Assembly (NCBI RefSeq): GCF_002354895.1
Contig: NZ_CP023439.1
Span: forward strand, 3,348,001 to 3,412,000
Length of the DNA: 64,000 nt
DNA from: Thauera sp. K11
GTDB taxonomy: Bacteria; Pseudomonadota; Gammaproteobacteria; Burkholderiales; Rhodocyclaceae
Direction: 5' to 3'
The notes under the pieces were generated by a model. That model was not told where the DNA came from. It did no database searches and saw only the letters and a program-made list of their open reading frames with translations. The translations under genes were made by a program, and so were the position numbers. This document shows positions 8,918-17,759 of the stretch, piece by piece (the first letter of the stretch is position 1; each line of letters starts with the position of its first letter).

Positions 8918-9951
8918 TCTTCTTCCTCCACGTGCCGGCTGGTGAGCGAGCGCCACAGCAGCACCGGGATGATCAGGGTGAAGACGATGACTTCCTTGTA
9001 GGCGCTGGCCCAGAACGAGGAGAACGCTTCGAGCAGCCCCACCGCGACCGCGCCCAGCGCGGCGATCGGGTAGCTGGCCAGTCCGCCGATGATGGCGGCC
9101 ACGAATCCCTTCAGCCCGATCAGGAAGCCGGTGTCGTAGTAGATGGTGGTAAGGGGGGCGATCAGCACGCCCGACAGCGCGCCGATCAGCGCCGCCAGGA
9201 AGAAGGTGAGCTTGCCCGCCAGCGACGGCGAGATACCCATCAGCCGCGCCCCCACCCGGTTGATCGCCGTGGCGCGCAGGGCCTTGCCGTACAGCGTGCG
9301 CTCGAAGAACTGGTACAGCCCGACGATGAGCACCAGCGAGGCCACGATCACCCACAGCGTCTGCCCCGACACCAAGAGCGGCCCCACTTCGAGGCTGGCG
9401 TCGCTGAAGGCCGGGGTGCGCTGGCCTTCGGCGCCGAAGAACAGCAGCCCCAGCCCGACCATGGCCACGTGCACCGCCACCGAGACGATCAGCAGGATCA
9501 GCACCGGCGCCGAGGCGATGGGCTGGTAGACGAGCCGGTACATGAAGGGGCCCATCGGCACCACCACCGCCAGCGCCAGCCCCACCTGCACCGCCAGCGG
9601 CAGGGACGGGACCGGCAGCACCGCCAAGAGACCCGCCAGCGCCAGCGGGCCGGCGAGGTTCCAGCCCAGCACCGCCACCAGCCGGCGCCCCTGCCCGGCC
9701 TTGAGCGCCGCCGCGCCGTCGAGCACCGCCACCGCCGCGCCCAGCGCCACCAGCAGCCACACCGTGGCCGGCACCGACCCCGACTGCATCATCGCCAGCG
9801 TCAGCGCCCCGTACGCCACGAACTCCCCCTGCTGGATGCAGATCACCCGCGTCACCGCGAACACCAGCACCAGCGCCAAGGCCAGCAGCGCGTAGATCGC
9901 TCCGTTCGTCAGCCCGTCCTGGGCCAGCATCAGCGCTATCGTCAGATCCAT
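8914..9951 (-). CDS. livH: Branched-chain ABC transporter permease LivH
   Basis: 345-residue hydrophobic permease with NGAIYALLALALVLVFAVTR near the N-terminus, GKALRATAINRVGARLMGI and GFVAAIIGGLASYPIAALG further on, the standard LivH landmarks. It carries an insertion of extra membrane segments (about residues 65-110), making it longer than the 309-residue paralogue at 96-1025. I start at 9951 because CGGAGGAGACAA sits upstream; the longer frame has no support. The stop overlaps the start of the fused livMG gene by ATGA, indicating translational coupling. The acidic C-terminus (EEEE) is unusual. Confidence 0.9.
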   Translation of the reverse strand: MDLTIALMLAQDGLTNGAIYALLALALVLVFAVTRVICIQQGEFVAYGALTLAMMQSGSVPATVWLLVALGAAVAVLDGAAALKAGQGRRLVAVLGWNLAGPLALAGLLAVLPVPSLPLAVQVGLALAVVVPMGPFMYRLVYQPIASAPVLILLIVSVAVHVAMVGLGLLFFGAEGQRTPAFSDASLEVGPLLVSGQTLWVIVASLVLIVGLYQFFERTLYGKALRATAINRVGARLMGISPSLAGKLTFFLAALIGALSGVLIAPLTTIYYDTGFLIGLKGFVAAIIGGLASYPIAALGAVAVGLLEAFSSFWASAYKEVIVFTLIIPVLLWRSLTSRHVEEEE

Positions 9952-10220
9952 TTGTCTCCTCCGTCGGCCGCGGGCCCGGCGTGACGATACCTCGCGAGGA
10001 AGCGTACTCCCTGCGAGGGCATCACGATTCGGAACGGGCTGCGGCCATGGGTGCCCGCAGCCGGCCCGCAGGGGGCTGCCGCGGCACGATCGGTCCAGGT
10101 CGTCCACGCCGGCGGACATGGCCGTTCCGGCGGTGGCCCCGCGTGAAAGCGATCACGCGATGCTGCCGCCCGGCCGGGCCGCGGCGCCGGTCGGCCCGAC
10201 GCGTCACTCGACGAATCGCG
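9952..10220. other. Spacer between livK and livH without a gene
   Basis: About 270 bases, GC-rich, no gene and no convincing terminator or promoter. Some short GC-rich self-complementary segments occur around 10050-10085, but with no T-run. Confidence 0.5.
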
Positions 10221-11360
10221 TCACTTGACGAGTTGCCATTTGCCGCCCGCGACCTCGATCAGCACGACCGCCTTCGGGTCGTAGCCGCCGTGGTCTTCGG
10301 CGCTCATGGTGTAGGTGCCGTTGGCGCCGACCAGCCCGGAGGTCTTTTCCAGCGCGGCGCGCACGCCTTCGCGGAACGCCGGGGTGCCCGGCTGGGCGGT
10401 CTTCAGCGCCGCCGTCATCGCGCCTTCGAGCAGCAGCCAGGCGTCCCACGACGCACCGGCGAAGGTCGAGCGCGAATCCGGGCCGAGCTTGCCTTCGAGC
10501 TTCTGCAGGAAGGCGACGCCGCTCTGCTTGTTGGGATGGCCGTCGGGCAGTTGCTCGGCGACCAGCACCGGCGCCACCGGCAGGCGCGCGCCCTCGACGG
10601 CCTTGCCGCCCACGCGCAGGAATTCCTTGTTGGCGACGGCGTGCGACTGGTAGATCGGGCCCTTGTAGCCGCGCTCGCGCAGCGTGGCCTGCGGCAGCGC
10701 GGCCGGGGTGCCGGAAGCGCCGATGAAGACCGCGTCGGGCTTGGCCGCCAGCACCTTCAGCGCCTGGCCGGTGACGGAGGTGTCGGTGCGGGCGTAGCGC
10801 TCGGTGGCGACGATCTTGATGCCGGCCGCTTCCGTCGTCCTGGTGAGCGCTTTCAGGCCCAGTTCGCCCCAGGAGTCGGAGAAGCCGATGAAGCCGACGC
10901 TCTTCACGCCCTTGGCCTTCATGTCCTCGACCACGCGGCCGATCATCACCTCGGCCGCGGGTTCGACGCGGAACACCCACTGGCGCTTCTCCGGCGCGAC
11001 GTCGACCGGCGCGATCGACAGCATGGCGACCTTTTCCCCGTTGGCGACGTCGGCCATCGCCAGCGCGTTGGTGATCAGGTTGGGGCCGATGATGGCGTCC
11101 ACCTTGTTCTCGCCGATCAGCTTCTTCGCGTTCTTGACCGCGTTGGTCGGGTCGGTGGCGTCGTCGAGGACGATGTAGTTGATCTTTTCCTTGCCCAGCG
11201 TCGCGGGCATCAGTTCGATCGCCTTCTTCGTCTCGGCGCCGAGCGAGGCCGCGGGGCCGGTGAGCGAGAACACGACGCCGACGTTGATGTCGGCGAGGGC
11301 CTGGCCTGCGGCCAGGGCCAGCGTGAGGGCGGCAAAGGTCTTGATGCGGGTGGTGGTCAT
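10221..11360 (-). CDS. livK: Periplasmic substrate-binding protein of the Liv/HAAT transporter
   Basis: About 379 residues with a cleavable Sec signal peptide (basic TTTRIK, hydrophobic FAALTLALAAG, cut after QALA) followed by DINVGVVFSLTGPAASLG, the classic start of Periplasmic_binding_6 (LivK-like) proteins. Later segments such as LIGENKVDAIIGP and GFSDSWGELGLKAL fit the two-lobed fold. It captures the ligand in the periplasm for LivH/LivMG/LivF. Gene order next to mhpAB suggests an aromatic acid ligand rather than leucine, which is an inference. AGGAGATGACAATG holds two ATGs; the second (11360) has proper spacing. Confidence 0.92.
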   Translation of the reverse strand: MTTTRIKTFAALTLALAAGQALADINVGVVFSLTGPAASLGAETKKAIELMPATLGKEKINYIVLDDATDPTNAVKNAKKLIGENKVDAIIGPNLITNALAMADVANGEKVAMLSIAPVDVAPEKRQWVFRVEPAAEVMIGRVVEDMKAKGVKSVGFIGFSDSWGELGLKALTRTTEAAGIKIVATERYARTDTSVTGQALKVLAAKPDAVFIGASGTPAALPQATLRERGYKGPIYQSHAVANKEFLRVGGKAVEGARLPVAPVLVAEQLPDGHPNKQSGVAFLQKLEGKLGPDSRSTFAGASWDAWLLLEGAMTAALKTAQPGTPAFREGVRAALEKTSGLVGANGTYTMSAEDHGGYDPKAVVLIEVAGGKWQLVK

Positions 11361-11407
11361 TGTCATCTCCTGTTTCTTGGGCTGCGTCTTATGGGTATAT
11401 GAGTGGC

Positions 11408-11451
11408 ACTGCGGGGACTGCGGGGACTGCGGGGGACTGCGGGGGACTGCG
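11408..11451. repeat. Short tandem repeat (ACTGCGGGG units)
   Basis: Four successive units ACTGCGGGG or ACTGCGGGGG plus a partial fifth lie just downstream of the mhpB stop and about 45 bases before the livK start. Unit length varies between 9 and 10 bases, which suggests slippage. It would alter only the mhpB-livK spacer. Confidence 0.8.
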
Positions 11452-11453
11452 TT

Positions 11454-12401
11454 CTAGTCGGACCGGCCGGTCAGCGCGCCGAAGCCGGCGATCCATTCGG
11501 GGATTTCGCGGTAGTAGCGTTCTTCAGCCTTCCAGGCGCCGGCGCAGGCGGCATCCATCGCCGCCACCGCCGCCACCCAGGTCTTGGCCTCGTGCGCCGA
11601 ACCGCCGGCATCGGCGGTGATGTCCTCGTTGCGGTAGGCGTCCAGCGCCGCCCAGTCGCGCGCGGCGAGCCGTGCCATCAGCCGGCGGTCCCACTCGGCA
11701 TTGAGCGGATGCAGCGTGCCGGTGCCGGCGGTGAAAGCCTCGGCGGCGGCGATCGTGCGCGCCTGGCGGGCGTCGCGCGCTTCCTTGGAGGGGTTGCGGT
11801 TGTTGATCAGGCGCTCGATCACCGCCGGGTCGGTGGCGGTGGCCATCTGCGGCACCGGCGGGTTGTGCGACAGCCCGCCCGAGCCGATGAAGAGCGCACG
11901 CTGGCCCCGCTCGCGCGCGAAGCGGCCGACCGCCTCGCCCAGCAGGCGGGCGCGGCGCGTCCTCACGACGGGCGGCGCCACCGAGTTGATGAAGATGGGC
12001 ACCACCGGGTAGCGGGCCAGCGCGCCGGTGAGTTCTTCCAGCGGCTGCGCGCAGCCGTGGTCCACCTGCATGCGGTAGGAGAAGGCGAGGTCGATGCCGG
12101 CATCCACCACCGCGTTGGCGCATGCCTCGGCGAGTTCGCGCGGCACGTCGAGCGGCCCGGCGGTGGTCTGGTAGTCGCCGACCGACTCGGCCGCCATGCC
12201 GATGCAGAACTGCGGCATGGTGTCGAGGAAGAAGCCGTTCAGGTGATCGGGCCAGAACAGGTAGATGACGTCCGGATCGAAGGCTTCGACCTCGCCGCGC
12301 AGGCGCGCCACCAGCCCGTCGACCTCCTGCACCACCGCCGCGTCGGGATCGAAGTAGCCCTTCAGCGGGGTGTGCGACAGGCACTGCAGCAGGGCGCTCA
12401 T
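11454..12401 (-). CDS. mhpB: Extradiol ring-cleavage dioxygenase MhpB (class III)
   Basis: 315 residues, matching E. coli MhpB (314). It contains the two catalytic His regions of this LigB-superfamily enzyme, VDHGCAQPL (about residue 115) and [11 protein letters not shown] (about 179), and the C-terminal metal-site region. It uses Fe(II) and O2 to open the ring of 3-(2,3-dihydroxyphenyl)propionate or a close analogue in the cytoplasm. Its ATG at 12401 overlaps the mhpA stop (TGATG), so the two are translationally coupled. The product would pass to the MhpC hydrolase further down the run. The name is secure at family level; the substrate side chain is inferred. Confidence 0.92.
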   Translation of the reverse strand: MSALLQCLSHTPLKGYFDPDAAVVQEVDGLVARLRGEVEAFDPDVIYLFWPDHLNGFFLDTMPQFCIGMAAESVGDYQTTAGPLDVPRELAEACANAVVDAGIDLAFSYRMQVDHGCAQPLEELTGALARYPVVPIFINSVAPPVVRTRRARLLGEAVGRFARERGQRALFIGSGGLSHNPPVPQMATATDPAVIERLINNRNPSKEARDARQARTIAAAEAFTAGTGTLHPLNAEWDRRLMARLAARDWAALDAYRNEDITADAGGSAHEAKTWVAAVAAMDAACAGAWKAEERYYREIPEWIAGFGALTGRSD

Positions 12402-14128
12402 CACGCGGCTCCCTGCTTGACGTTCAGGCCCATCTTGTCGGCCACCTGGACGAGCAGTTCGTTGATCTTCGCCGGGTAGGCGAGGCCGGCGACGAAGCGG
12501 TCGGGGCGGATCACCGCCACCGCGCCGGAATGGCTGCCGAACCATTCCTTCAGCCGCATCTGCTCGTCGCCGACGACGATGGCGTCCGGACCGATGTCCT
12601 TGTCGCGGTGGATCTGCACGACCGGCTTGGCAGTGATGATGCGCGCGCCCAGCGCGGCGAGGACGTCGCGGCTGCGCTGGTCGAGCCAGAAGCTCGGATC
12701 CACGCCCCAGCACACCAGCGCGAAGCCGCTGCCGAGCACGTCGTCGAGCAGCTTCACCTCGCCGTCGCGGGTGCGCACCCTGGGCTGGATGAAGAGCTTG
12801 CCGACCGGCGAGTCGTCCTTCTTGCCGCTTGCGGCGGCGGGCACGAAGCGGGCCAGCGGCGTCTTCCTGGCGATCTGGCACAGCAACTGGCCGATCGAGG
12901 CTTCGGCGTTGATCTCGGATTCGCGCACCACCAGGCCGTCTTCGTACTTGGGCATCGGCTTGAAGCGCATCTCGGTGAAGTAGCGCTTGAGCGGCGGCAC
13001 CAGGTTCAGCGCCCAGGTGGCGAAGTCGCGCGCCGCCACCACCCAGCGGTTGCGCGGCGAGAAGATGCGGCCGGCGGTCACCGACAGGTCGATCATCGCC
13101 TTGGCGTGCGGCGGGCGCTCGAGCTGGTAGGTTTCGAGCAGCTTCTCGGAGGCGATGCCCTTCACCACGTAGGCGAGCTTCCAGCCCAGGTTGGCGGCGT
13201 CGCGCATGCCGGTGTTGTAGCCCTGGCCCTGCCACACCGGCATGATGTGCGCGGCGTCGCCCGCCAGCATCACGCGGCCCACCTTCCAGCGGTCGGCGAT
13301 GCGCGCGTTGTGGGTGTAGACGCGCTTGCGGATGTAGTCGAGGCTGTTCGGGTCCACGCCCGGCGGCAGCACCTTGGCCATCAGCATGGCCATGCTGTGC
13401 GGCTGGGTCATTTCCTCTTCGGATTCGTTCTCGAAGATCATGAACTCGAAGCGGCGGATCGAATCCGGCAGCGCCACCGACACGTAGGGGCGCGACGGGT
13501 CGCAGTGCAGGTAGATGTTGGGCACGCCCAGCGGGTCGTTGCGCACGTCCACCACCAGCCACTTGGAGGTGTCGGTGAAGCCGCCGAAGCCGACGTTGAG
13601 CGCGGTGCGGATCGGGCTGCGGCCGCCGTCGCTGCCCACCAGCCAGCGGCTGCGCAGCGAGTACGTCGAGCCGTCGGTGCGCTTGACGTCCAGCGTGACG
13701 CCGTCCGCATCCTGCTCGAAGCGCATCACGTCGCTGCCCAGGCGCGCTTCGACGTTGGAAAAGCGCTGCAGGCCGTCGAGCAGCACGCGGTCGACCAGCG
13801 GCTGGTTGAAGGCGTTGCGGCGCGACCAGCCGAACTCGTCGGTGCGCGGTTCGATGGACGCGAAGCAGCGGCCGCTCCCGGTGACGAAGCGCATCCAGTG
13901 GTAGGGCGTCAGGTGCGGCAGCACCGCCTCGGCCATGCCGATGCCCTGCAGCGTGCGCAGGCATTCGTCGTCCATGCCGACGGCGCGGGGGTAGTCGATC
14001 AGCTCATCGCCGCGCTCGAGCAGGATGGTCTTCACGCCGTGCAGGCCGAGCATGCTGGCCAGGCTCAGGCCGACCGGGCCGGCGCCGACGACGATCACGT
14101 CGGCATCGAATTGGCGGGCTTCAGTCAT
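12401..14128 (-). CDS. mhpA: FAD-dependent 3-(3-hydroxyphenyl)propionate-type hydroxylase MhpA
   Basis: 575-residue class A flavoprotein monooxygenase (E. coli MhpA has 554). It has the dinucleotide-binding [14 protein letters not shown] near residue 16, a DG-type region around residue 165, and [18 protein letters not shown] near residue 290 that holds the FAD ribityl chain. It adds a hydroxyl group to a phenolic ring using NAD(P)H and O2, making the catechol that MhpB cleaves. It is the first gene of the minus-strand run and lies divergent from the IclR regulator with a palindrome between them. Related MHP/OHB hydroxylases have overlapping substrates, so the exact acid is uncertain. Confidence 0.9.
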   Translation of the reverse strand: MTEARQFDADVIVVGAGPVGLSLASMLGLHGVKTILLERGDELIDYPRAVGMDDECLRTLQGIGMAEAVLPHLTPYHWMRFVTGSGRCFASIEPRTDEFGWSRRNAFNQPLVDRVLLDGLQRFSNVEARLGSDVMRFEQDADGVTLDVKRTDGSTYSLRSRWLVGSDGGRSPIRTALNVGFGGFTDTSKWLVVDVRNDPLGVPNIYLHCDPSRPYVSVALPDSIRRFEFMIFENESEEEMTQPHSMAMLMAKVLPPGVDPNSLDYIRKRVYTHNARIADRWKVGRVMLAGDAAHIMPVWQGQGYNTGMRDAANLGWKLAYVVKGIASEKLLETYQLERPPHAKAMIDLSVTAGRIFSPRNRWVVAARDFATWALNLVPPLKRYFTEMRFKPMPKYEDGLVVRESEINAEASIGQLLCQIARKTPLARFVPAAASGKKDDSPVGKLFIQPRVRTRDGEVKLLDDVLGSGFALVCWGVDPSFWLDQRSRDVLAALGARIITAKPVVQIHRDKDIGPDAIVVGDEQMRLKEWFGSHSGAVAVIRPDRFVAGLAYPAKINELLVQVADKMGLNVKQGAA

Positions 14129-14223
14129 TTTTGTCTCCTCGTCGCCTGCGCGCCGGAGGCGGGCCTCGGGTCCGCCGCGCGGGCAGGGCTCATGAAATTG
14201 TTTGATGAAGGTATTGCCTGGAT

Positions 14224-14252
14224 CTGGGGCGCATTCTAGGAATGCACCCCAG
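14224..14252. promoter_or_regulatory. 29-bp palindrome in the mhpA-iclR divergent promoter region
   Basis: Arms CTGGGGCGCATTC (14224-14236) and GAATGCACCCCAG (14240-14252) are reverse complements over 13 bases with a single mismatch, around the centre TAG. There is no T-run on either side, so it is not a terminator. Its position about 95 bases before mhpA and 75 before the regulator start fits an IclR-type operator controlling both. A second small palindrome, ACAATATTGT, lies at 14291-14300. Confidence 0.6.
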
Positions 14253-14328
14253 GCCCCTCAACAAGACTTGATGCCGCGTCCACCAGATGCACAATATTGT
14301 TTTTCAATGCCTTATCGAGGAGGCAGCC

Positions 14329-15120
14329 ATGCGCCCGCGCACCGATGCCGAATACAGTACCGTGCGCAGCCTGGTCCGTGGCCTGGACCTGCTGTGCGCG
14401 TTGAACAGGCACGAGAAGGGCCGTGCCTCGCTGACCCAGCTCGCCAACGGCACCGGCCTGCACCGCACCACGGTGCGGCGGCTGCTGGAAACGCTGATCG
14501 AGCAGGGCTACGTGCGGCGCAGCGAATCTGACGACCGCTACGTGCTGGCGCTGAAGGTGCGCTCGCTGGCGGAAGGCTTCACCGACGACGAGCGCGTGTC
14601 GTCGGTGGCCGGGCCGGTGCTCGCCGACCTGCTGCAGCAGGTGCGCTGGCCGTCGGACCTGTGCACGCCCGACGGCGGCGCGATGCTGATCCGGGAATCC
14701 ACGCACCGCTTCAGCGCGCTGTCGTTCAATCCGGCGATGGTGGGCACGCACCTGCCGATGCTGATCACCGCCGCCGGCCGCGCCTATTTCAGCTACTGCC
14801 CCGACGAGGAGCGCGAGGCCCTGCTCGCGCTGCTGCGGCAGGACCCGGTGCAGGGCAAGCTCGCCACCGACCGGCGCTTCGTCGACAACCTCGTCGAACA
14901 GACGCGCGCCCGCGGCTACAGCTCCAACGAAGGCGACTGGGCGGCCGAACGCAAGATGGGCGCGATCGCGGTGCCGGTGTTCGAGGGCGGCCGGGTGGCG
15001 GCGACCATCAACGTCATCTACCTGAGCCGCGCCATTTCCCATGCGGAAGCGGCCGAACGCTACCTGCCGGCGCTGCACGGCGCCAGCCGGCAGATCGAGG
15101 CGGCGCTGGCCCGGCCGTAG
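14329..15120 (+). CDS. IclR-family transcriptional regulator, MhpR-like
   Basis: 263 residues. An N-terminal winged helix (SLVRGLDLLCALNRHEKG, then NGTGLHRTTVRRLLETLIEQGYV at about 35-60) is followed by a GAF-like effector domain with the IclR features LPMLITAAGRAYFSY and GAIAVPVF. The start at 14329 has GAGGAGGCAGCC upstream; the in-frame ATG at 14287 lies inside the promoter region. MhpR of E. coli is an IclR-family activator of mhp genes, and the divergent position next to mhpA supports the same role here. The effector would be the aromatic acid. Symbol left empty since orthology is inferred. Confidence 0.85.
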   Translation: MRPRTDAEYSTVRSLVRGLDLLCALNRHEKGRASLTQLANGTGLHRTTVRRLLETLIEQGYVRRSESDDRYVLALKVRSLAEGFTDDERVSSVAGPVLADLLQQVRWPSDLCTPDGGAMLIRESTHRFSALSFNPAMVGTHLPMLITAAGRAYFSYCPDEEREALLALLRQDPVQGKLATDRRFVDNLVEQTRARGYSSNEGDWAAERKMGAIAVPVFEGGRVAATINVIYLSRAISHAEAAERYLPALHGASRQIEAALARP

Positions 15121-15155
15121 CCTTCCCCGCGTCGGGCGCTCCACCCGATCGCTGC

Positions 15156-15180
15156 CCGCCGCGGGCGGCGGTCCTTTTTT
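15156..15180 (+). terminator. Rho-independent terminator after the IclR regulator
   Basis: A GC stem CCGCC/GGCGG with a 6-base loop is followed by TCC and six T residues (15175-15180), 35 bases past the regulator stop. The stem is short but the T-run is clear for this GC-rich DNA. Confidence 0.55.
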
Positions 15181-15351
15181 CCGCGGAAGGTTCCACCCGT
15201 CAGCGTATCCGTGCATCATGCGGCCATGTTGCAGTGCACACACCGCAGGCTGCCCGCGCAGCGGCGGGTGGGCATCGCAGCGATCCGTCGGCCCGGCGAC
15301 GTCCGCCGGACGGCGCCGGGCGGACTCTCGAACGATACCGTGGAGAACCCG

Positions 15352-16452
15352 ATGCGTGCCTTGGCCCTTCCCCGCCACGCCCTGGCGCTCGGCCTCGTCG
15401 CCGGCGCACTCGCCCTGCCGGCCGTCGCCACCCCGCCGCTGCCGGCCCTCGACATCGACGTGGGCCAGACCTCGGTGTCGGGCATCTCGTCCGGCGGCTT
15501 CATGACGGTGCAGTTCCAGGTGGTGCATTCGTCCATCGTCAAGGGCGCCGGCGTCATCGCCGGCGGACCGTACGACTGTTCCCAGGGCGAGGTGATGCGG
15601 GCGGTGGCGCAATGCTCCTGCACCGGCGAGCCGGCGGTGTCGTGCAAGGTCACGCCGACGAGCGCCAACGCGCCGGCGCTGGCGGCGGAAGCCAGGGCCC
15701 GGGCGGACAAGGGGCTCATCGACCCGACGGACAACCTGGCCAGGCAGCGCATCCTCACCATCTCGGGCGCCAAGGACACCCTGGTGCCGCCCGCCATCGC
15801 CGACCAGTTGTCCGCCTTCTACGCCGCCCTGGGCGTGCCCGCCGCCAACCTGTCGGCGGTCCGGCTGCCCGACGCCGGACACACGATGCCGACGTCCGGC
15901 TACGGCCTCGCCTGCGACAAGGAGACCGAGCCCTACATCGGCAAGTGCGGCTACGACAGCGCGGGCCAGATCCTGGGCTGGATCTACGGCCCGCTGAAGC
16001 CGCCGGGCGACAAGCCGGCCGGCCGCTTCGTCGAGTTCGACCAGGGCACCTACCTGCCCAGGGACGGCGGCATCGCCTTCGGCTGGAGCACCGGCCTGGA
16101 CAGGACCGGCTGGGCCTACGTGCCGGACAGTTGCGCACGGGGCGAGAAATGCCGGGTGCACATCGCGCTGCACGGCTGCAAGCAGGGCCAGAGCTACCTG
16201 CCGCTGCGCCGGCCGCCGGGCGGCGGCCTCTACAATGGCACGCTGTTCGTCAAGAACACCGGCTACGACCGCTGGGCCGACAACAACCACATCGTCGTGC
16301 TGTACCCGCAGGCGGTGTCCATCCCGTTCCGCAACCCCAACGGCTGCTGGGACTGGTGGGGCTACACCGGCGACGACTACGCCACCCGCAAGGGCGTGCA
16401 GATCCGCACGCTGCGCGCGATGGTCGACGGGCTGGCGGCCGGCGCCAGATGA
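15352..16452 (+). CDS. Secreted PHB-depolymerase-like esterase
   Basis: 366 residues with a Sec signal peptide ([20 protein letters not shown], cut near AVA). The lipase-type nucleophile motif GISSG has its Ser at residue 46, an early position typical of poly(3-hydroxybutyrate) depolymerase-family esterases. The C-terminal half repeats family features ([37 protein letters not shown]). Many Cys residues suggest disulfides in the periplasm or outside. Likely hydrolyses PHB or related esters, but relatives also act on other esters. The ATG at 15352 has GGAG eight bases upstream; in-frame ATGs further upstream would ruin the signal peptide. The iclR terminator isolates it from the gene before. 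Confidence 0.8.
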   Translation: MRALALPRHALALGLVAGALALPAVATPPLPALDIDVGQTSVSGISSGGFMTVQFQVVHSSIVKGAGVIAGGPYDCSQGEVMRAVAQCSCTGEPAVSCKVTPTSANAPALAAEARARADKGLIDPTDNLARQRILTISGAKDTLVPPAIADQLSAFYAALGVPAANLSAVRLPDAGHTMPTSGYGLACDKETEPYIGKCGYDSAGQILGWIYGPLKPPGDKPAGRFVEFDQGTYLPRDGGIAFGWSTGLDRTGWAYVPDSCARGEKCRVHIALHGCKQGQSYLPLRRPPGGGLYNGTLFVKNTGYDRWADNNHIVVLYPQAVSIPFRNPNGCWDWWGYTGDDYATRKGVQIRTLRAMVDGLAAGAR

Positions 16453-16486
16453 CGAAGGAAGGCGGCAACCCGGCCCTAGAATATGT

Positions 16487-16546
16487 TGTCGATTTTCGAA
16501 AATATCGACACGTTTCATTGACCTGTCGACGGCAGCGACATATCCT
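16487..16546 (+). promoter_or_regulatory. Promoter with overlapping TGTCG-type operator sites for the Fic gene
   Basis: A sigma70-like promoter TTGACC (16518-16523), 17-base spacer, TATCCT (16541-16546) lies just before the Fic gene. Immediately upstream is a 24-base imperfect palindrome (16487-16510): TGTCGA and TCGACA arms around the perfect core TTTTCGAAAA. Further TGTCG or CGACA half-sites lie within the spacer (16524, 16536) and downstream (about 16553). The half-site cluster over the promoter suggests repression, possibly by the Fic protein's own C-terminal winged helix. Confidence 0.6.
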
Positions 16547-16579
16547 CCAGACCTGTCGCCAAAAATCGATTTTGACACC

Positions 16580-17692
16580 ATGACATCGCCAGCCTGGCAC
16601 CCTGAACGGCCCTACGACGGTCTCCCCCTCCTTCCTCCCGGCCAGGAGATCGAAACCAGGGCCGTACTCAAACGCTGCATCCCCGCCAGGGCCGCACTGG
16701 CCGAACTCAAGCAGGCGGCCGAGCTGATTCCCAACCAGGACATGCTCATCAACACCATTCCCCTGCTCGAAGCCAAGGACAGCTCGGAAATCGAGAACAT
16801 CGTCACCAGCACCGACAAGCTGTTCCAGTTCGCACACAGCGACAGCCAGGCCGACCCGGCCACCAAGGAAGCCCTGCGCTACCGTACCGCGCTCTACCGC
16901 GGTTTCCGCTCGCTGGCCGAGCGCCCCCTATGCACGGCCACGGCCATCGAGGTCTGCCGGACGACGAAGGGCGTCGACATGGACATCCGGCGCACCCCTG
17001 GCACCCGGCTGGCCAACGACCGCAGCGGGGAAACCATCTACACCCCGCCCGAAGGCGAAGCCTGCCTGCGCGAACTGCTCGCCAACTGGGAAAGATTCCT
17101 GCACGGCGAGGAAGACATCGACCCCCTCGTGCGCATGGCCGTTGCCCATTACCAGTTCGAGGCCATCCACCCCTTCAGCGACGGCAACGGCCGCACCGGC
17201 CGCGTCATCAACATCCTCTATCTGATCCAGCAGAACCTGCTCGGTCTCCCCATCCTTTACCTGAGCCGCCACATCATCGCCCACAAGGCCGACTACTACC
17301 GGCTGTTGCTGGACGTGACACGCCAAGGCGCCTGGGAACCCTGGATACTCTTCATGCTGCAGGCCGTCGAGGAAACCGCGCGATGGACCACCGCCAAGAT
17401 CGGCGCCATCCGCAGCCTGGCGGAACATACGGCCAGCCATATCCGGGAAAGACAACCCAAGATCTACAGCCGCGAACTCGTCGACGTCATTTTCGAGCAG
17501 CCCTACTGCCGCATCGCCAACCTGGTCGAAAAGAACATCGCCCAGCGCCAGGCCGCCTCTCATTACCTCAAGGAACTGGTTGCCATCGGCGTTCTGCACG
17601 AATTCCAGGCCGGGCGGGAAAAGCTGTTCATTCATCCCAAACTGATGCAACTCCTCACCCGCGACAGCAACCTGTTTGCCGCTTACGCCTGA
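16580..17692 (+). CDS. Fic-domain AMP transferase with its own inhibitory motif
   Basis: 370 residues. The catalytic Fic motif [12 protein letters not shown] starts at His197, with every key residue present, so transfer of AMP from ATP to a target protein is expected. The N-terminal region contains SSEIEN (residues 68-73), fitting the inhibitory helix motif S/T-x-x-x-E-G/N whose Glu blocks ATP; this makes it a class II, self-inhibited Fic protein. The C-terminal ~80 residues look like a winged helix ([25 protein letters not shown]), as in SO4266-like Fic proteins. The start at 16580 follows the promoter; SD is weak. It stands alone, with no antitoxin partner gene. The target is unknown. Confidence 0.9.
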   Translation: MTSPAWHPERPYDGLPLLPPGQEIETRAVLKRCIPARAALAELKQAAELIPNQDMLINTIPLLEAKDSSEIENIVTSTDKLFQFAHSDSQADPATKEALRYRTALYRGFRSLAERPLCTATAIEVCRTTKGVDMDIRRTPGTRLANDRSGETIYTPPEGEACLRELLANWERFLHGEEDIDPLVRMAVAHYQFEAIHPFSDGNGRTGRVINILYLIQQNLLGLPILYLSRHIIAHKADYYRLLLDVTRQGAWEPWILFMLQAVEETARWTTAKIGAIRSLAEHTASHIRERQPKIYSRELVDVIFEQPYCRIANLVEKNIAQRQAASHYLKELVAIGVLHEFQAGREKLFIHPKLMQLLTRDSNLFAAYA

Positions 17693-17705
17693 ATTCACCC
17701 GCCAG

Positions 17706-17730
17706 AAGAAAAACGGCGCCGAAGCGCCGT
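17706..17730 (-). terminator. Rho-independent terminator after icmF
   Basis: Minus-strand hairpin ACGGCGC/GCGCCGT with a TTCG tetraloop (plus-strand 17713-17730), followed by TTTTTCTT. It lies 30 bases past the icmF stop and 13 past the convergent Fic stop, so it may serve both directions, though the plus-strand side has only a CT-rich tail. Confidence 0.85.
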
Positions 17731-17759
17731 CTCCCTCTCTGTTGGCGTTGGGGCCTTGA

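Noticed and set aside
14224-14252. Terminator for mhpA or iclR
   Set aside because: The palindrome lies between divergent starts and lacks a T-run, so an operator is more likely.
14287-14328. Upstream ATG of the IclR regulator
   Set aside because: It lies in the AT-rich promoter patch; the ATG at 14329 has GAGGAGG upstream and gives the family length.
16580-17692. Fic toxin with a separate antitoxin
   Set aside because: No small partner gene lies next to it, and the inhibitory motif SSEIEN is within the protein itself (class II).
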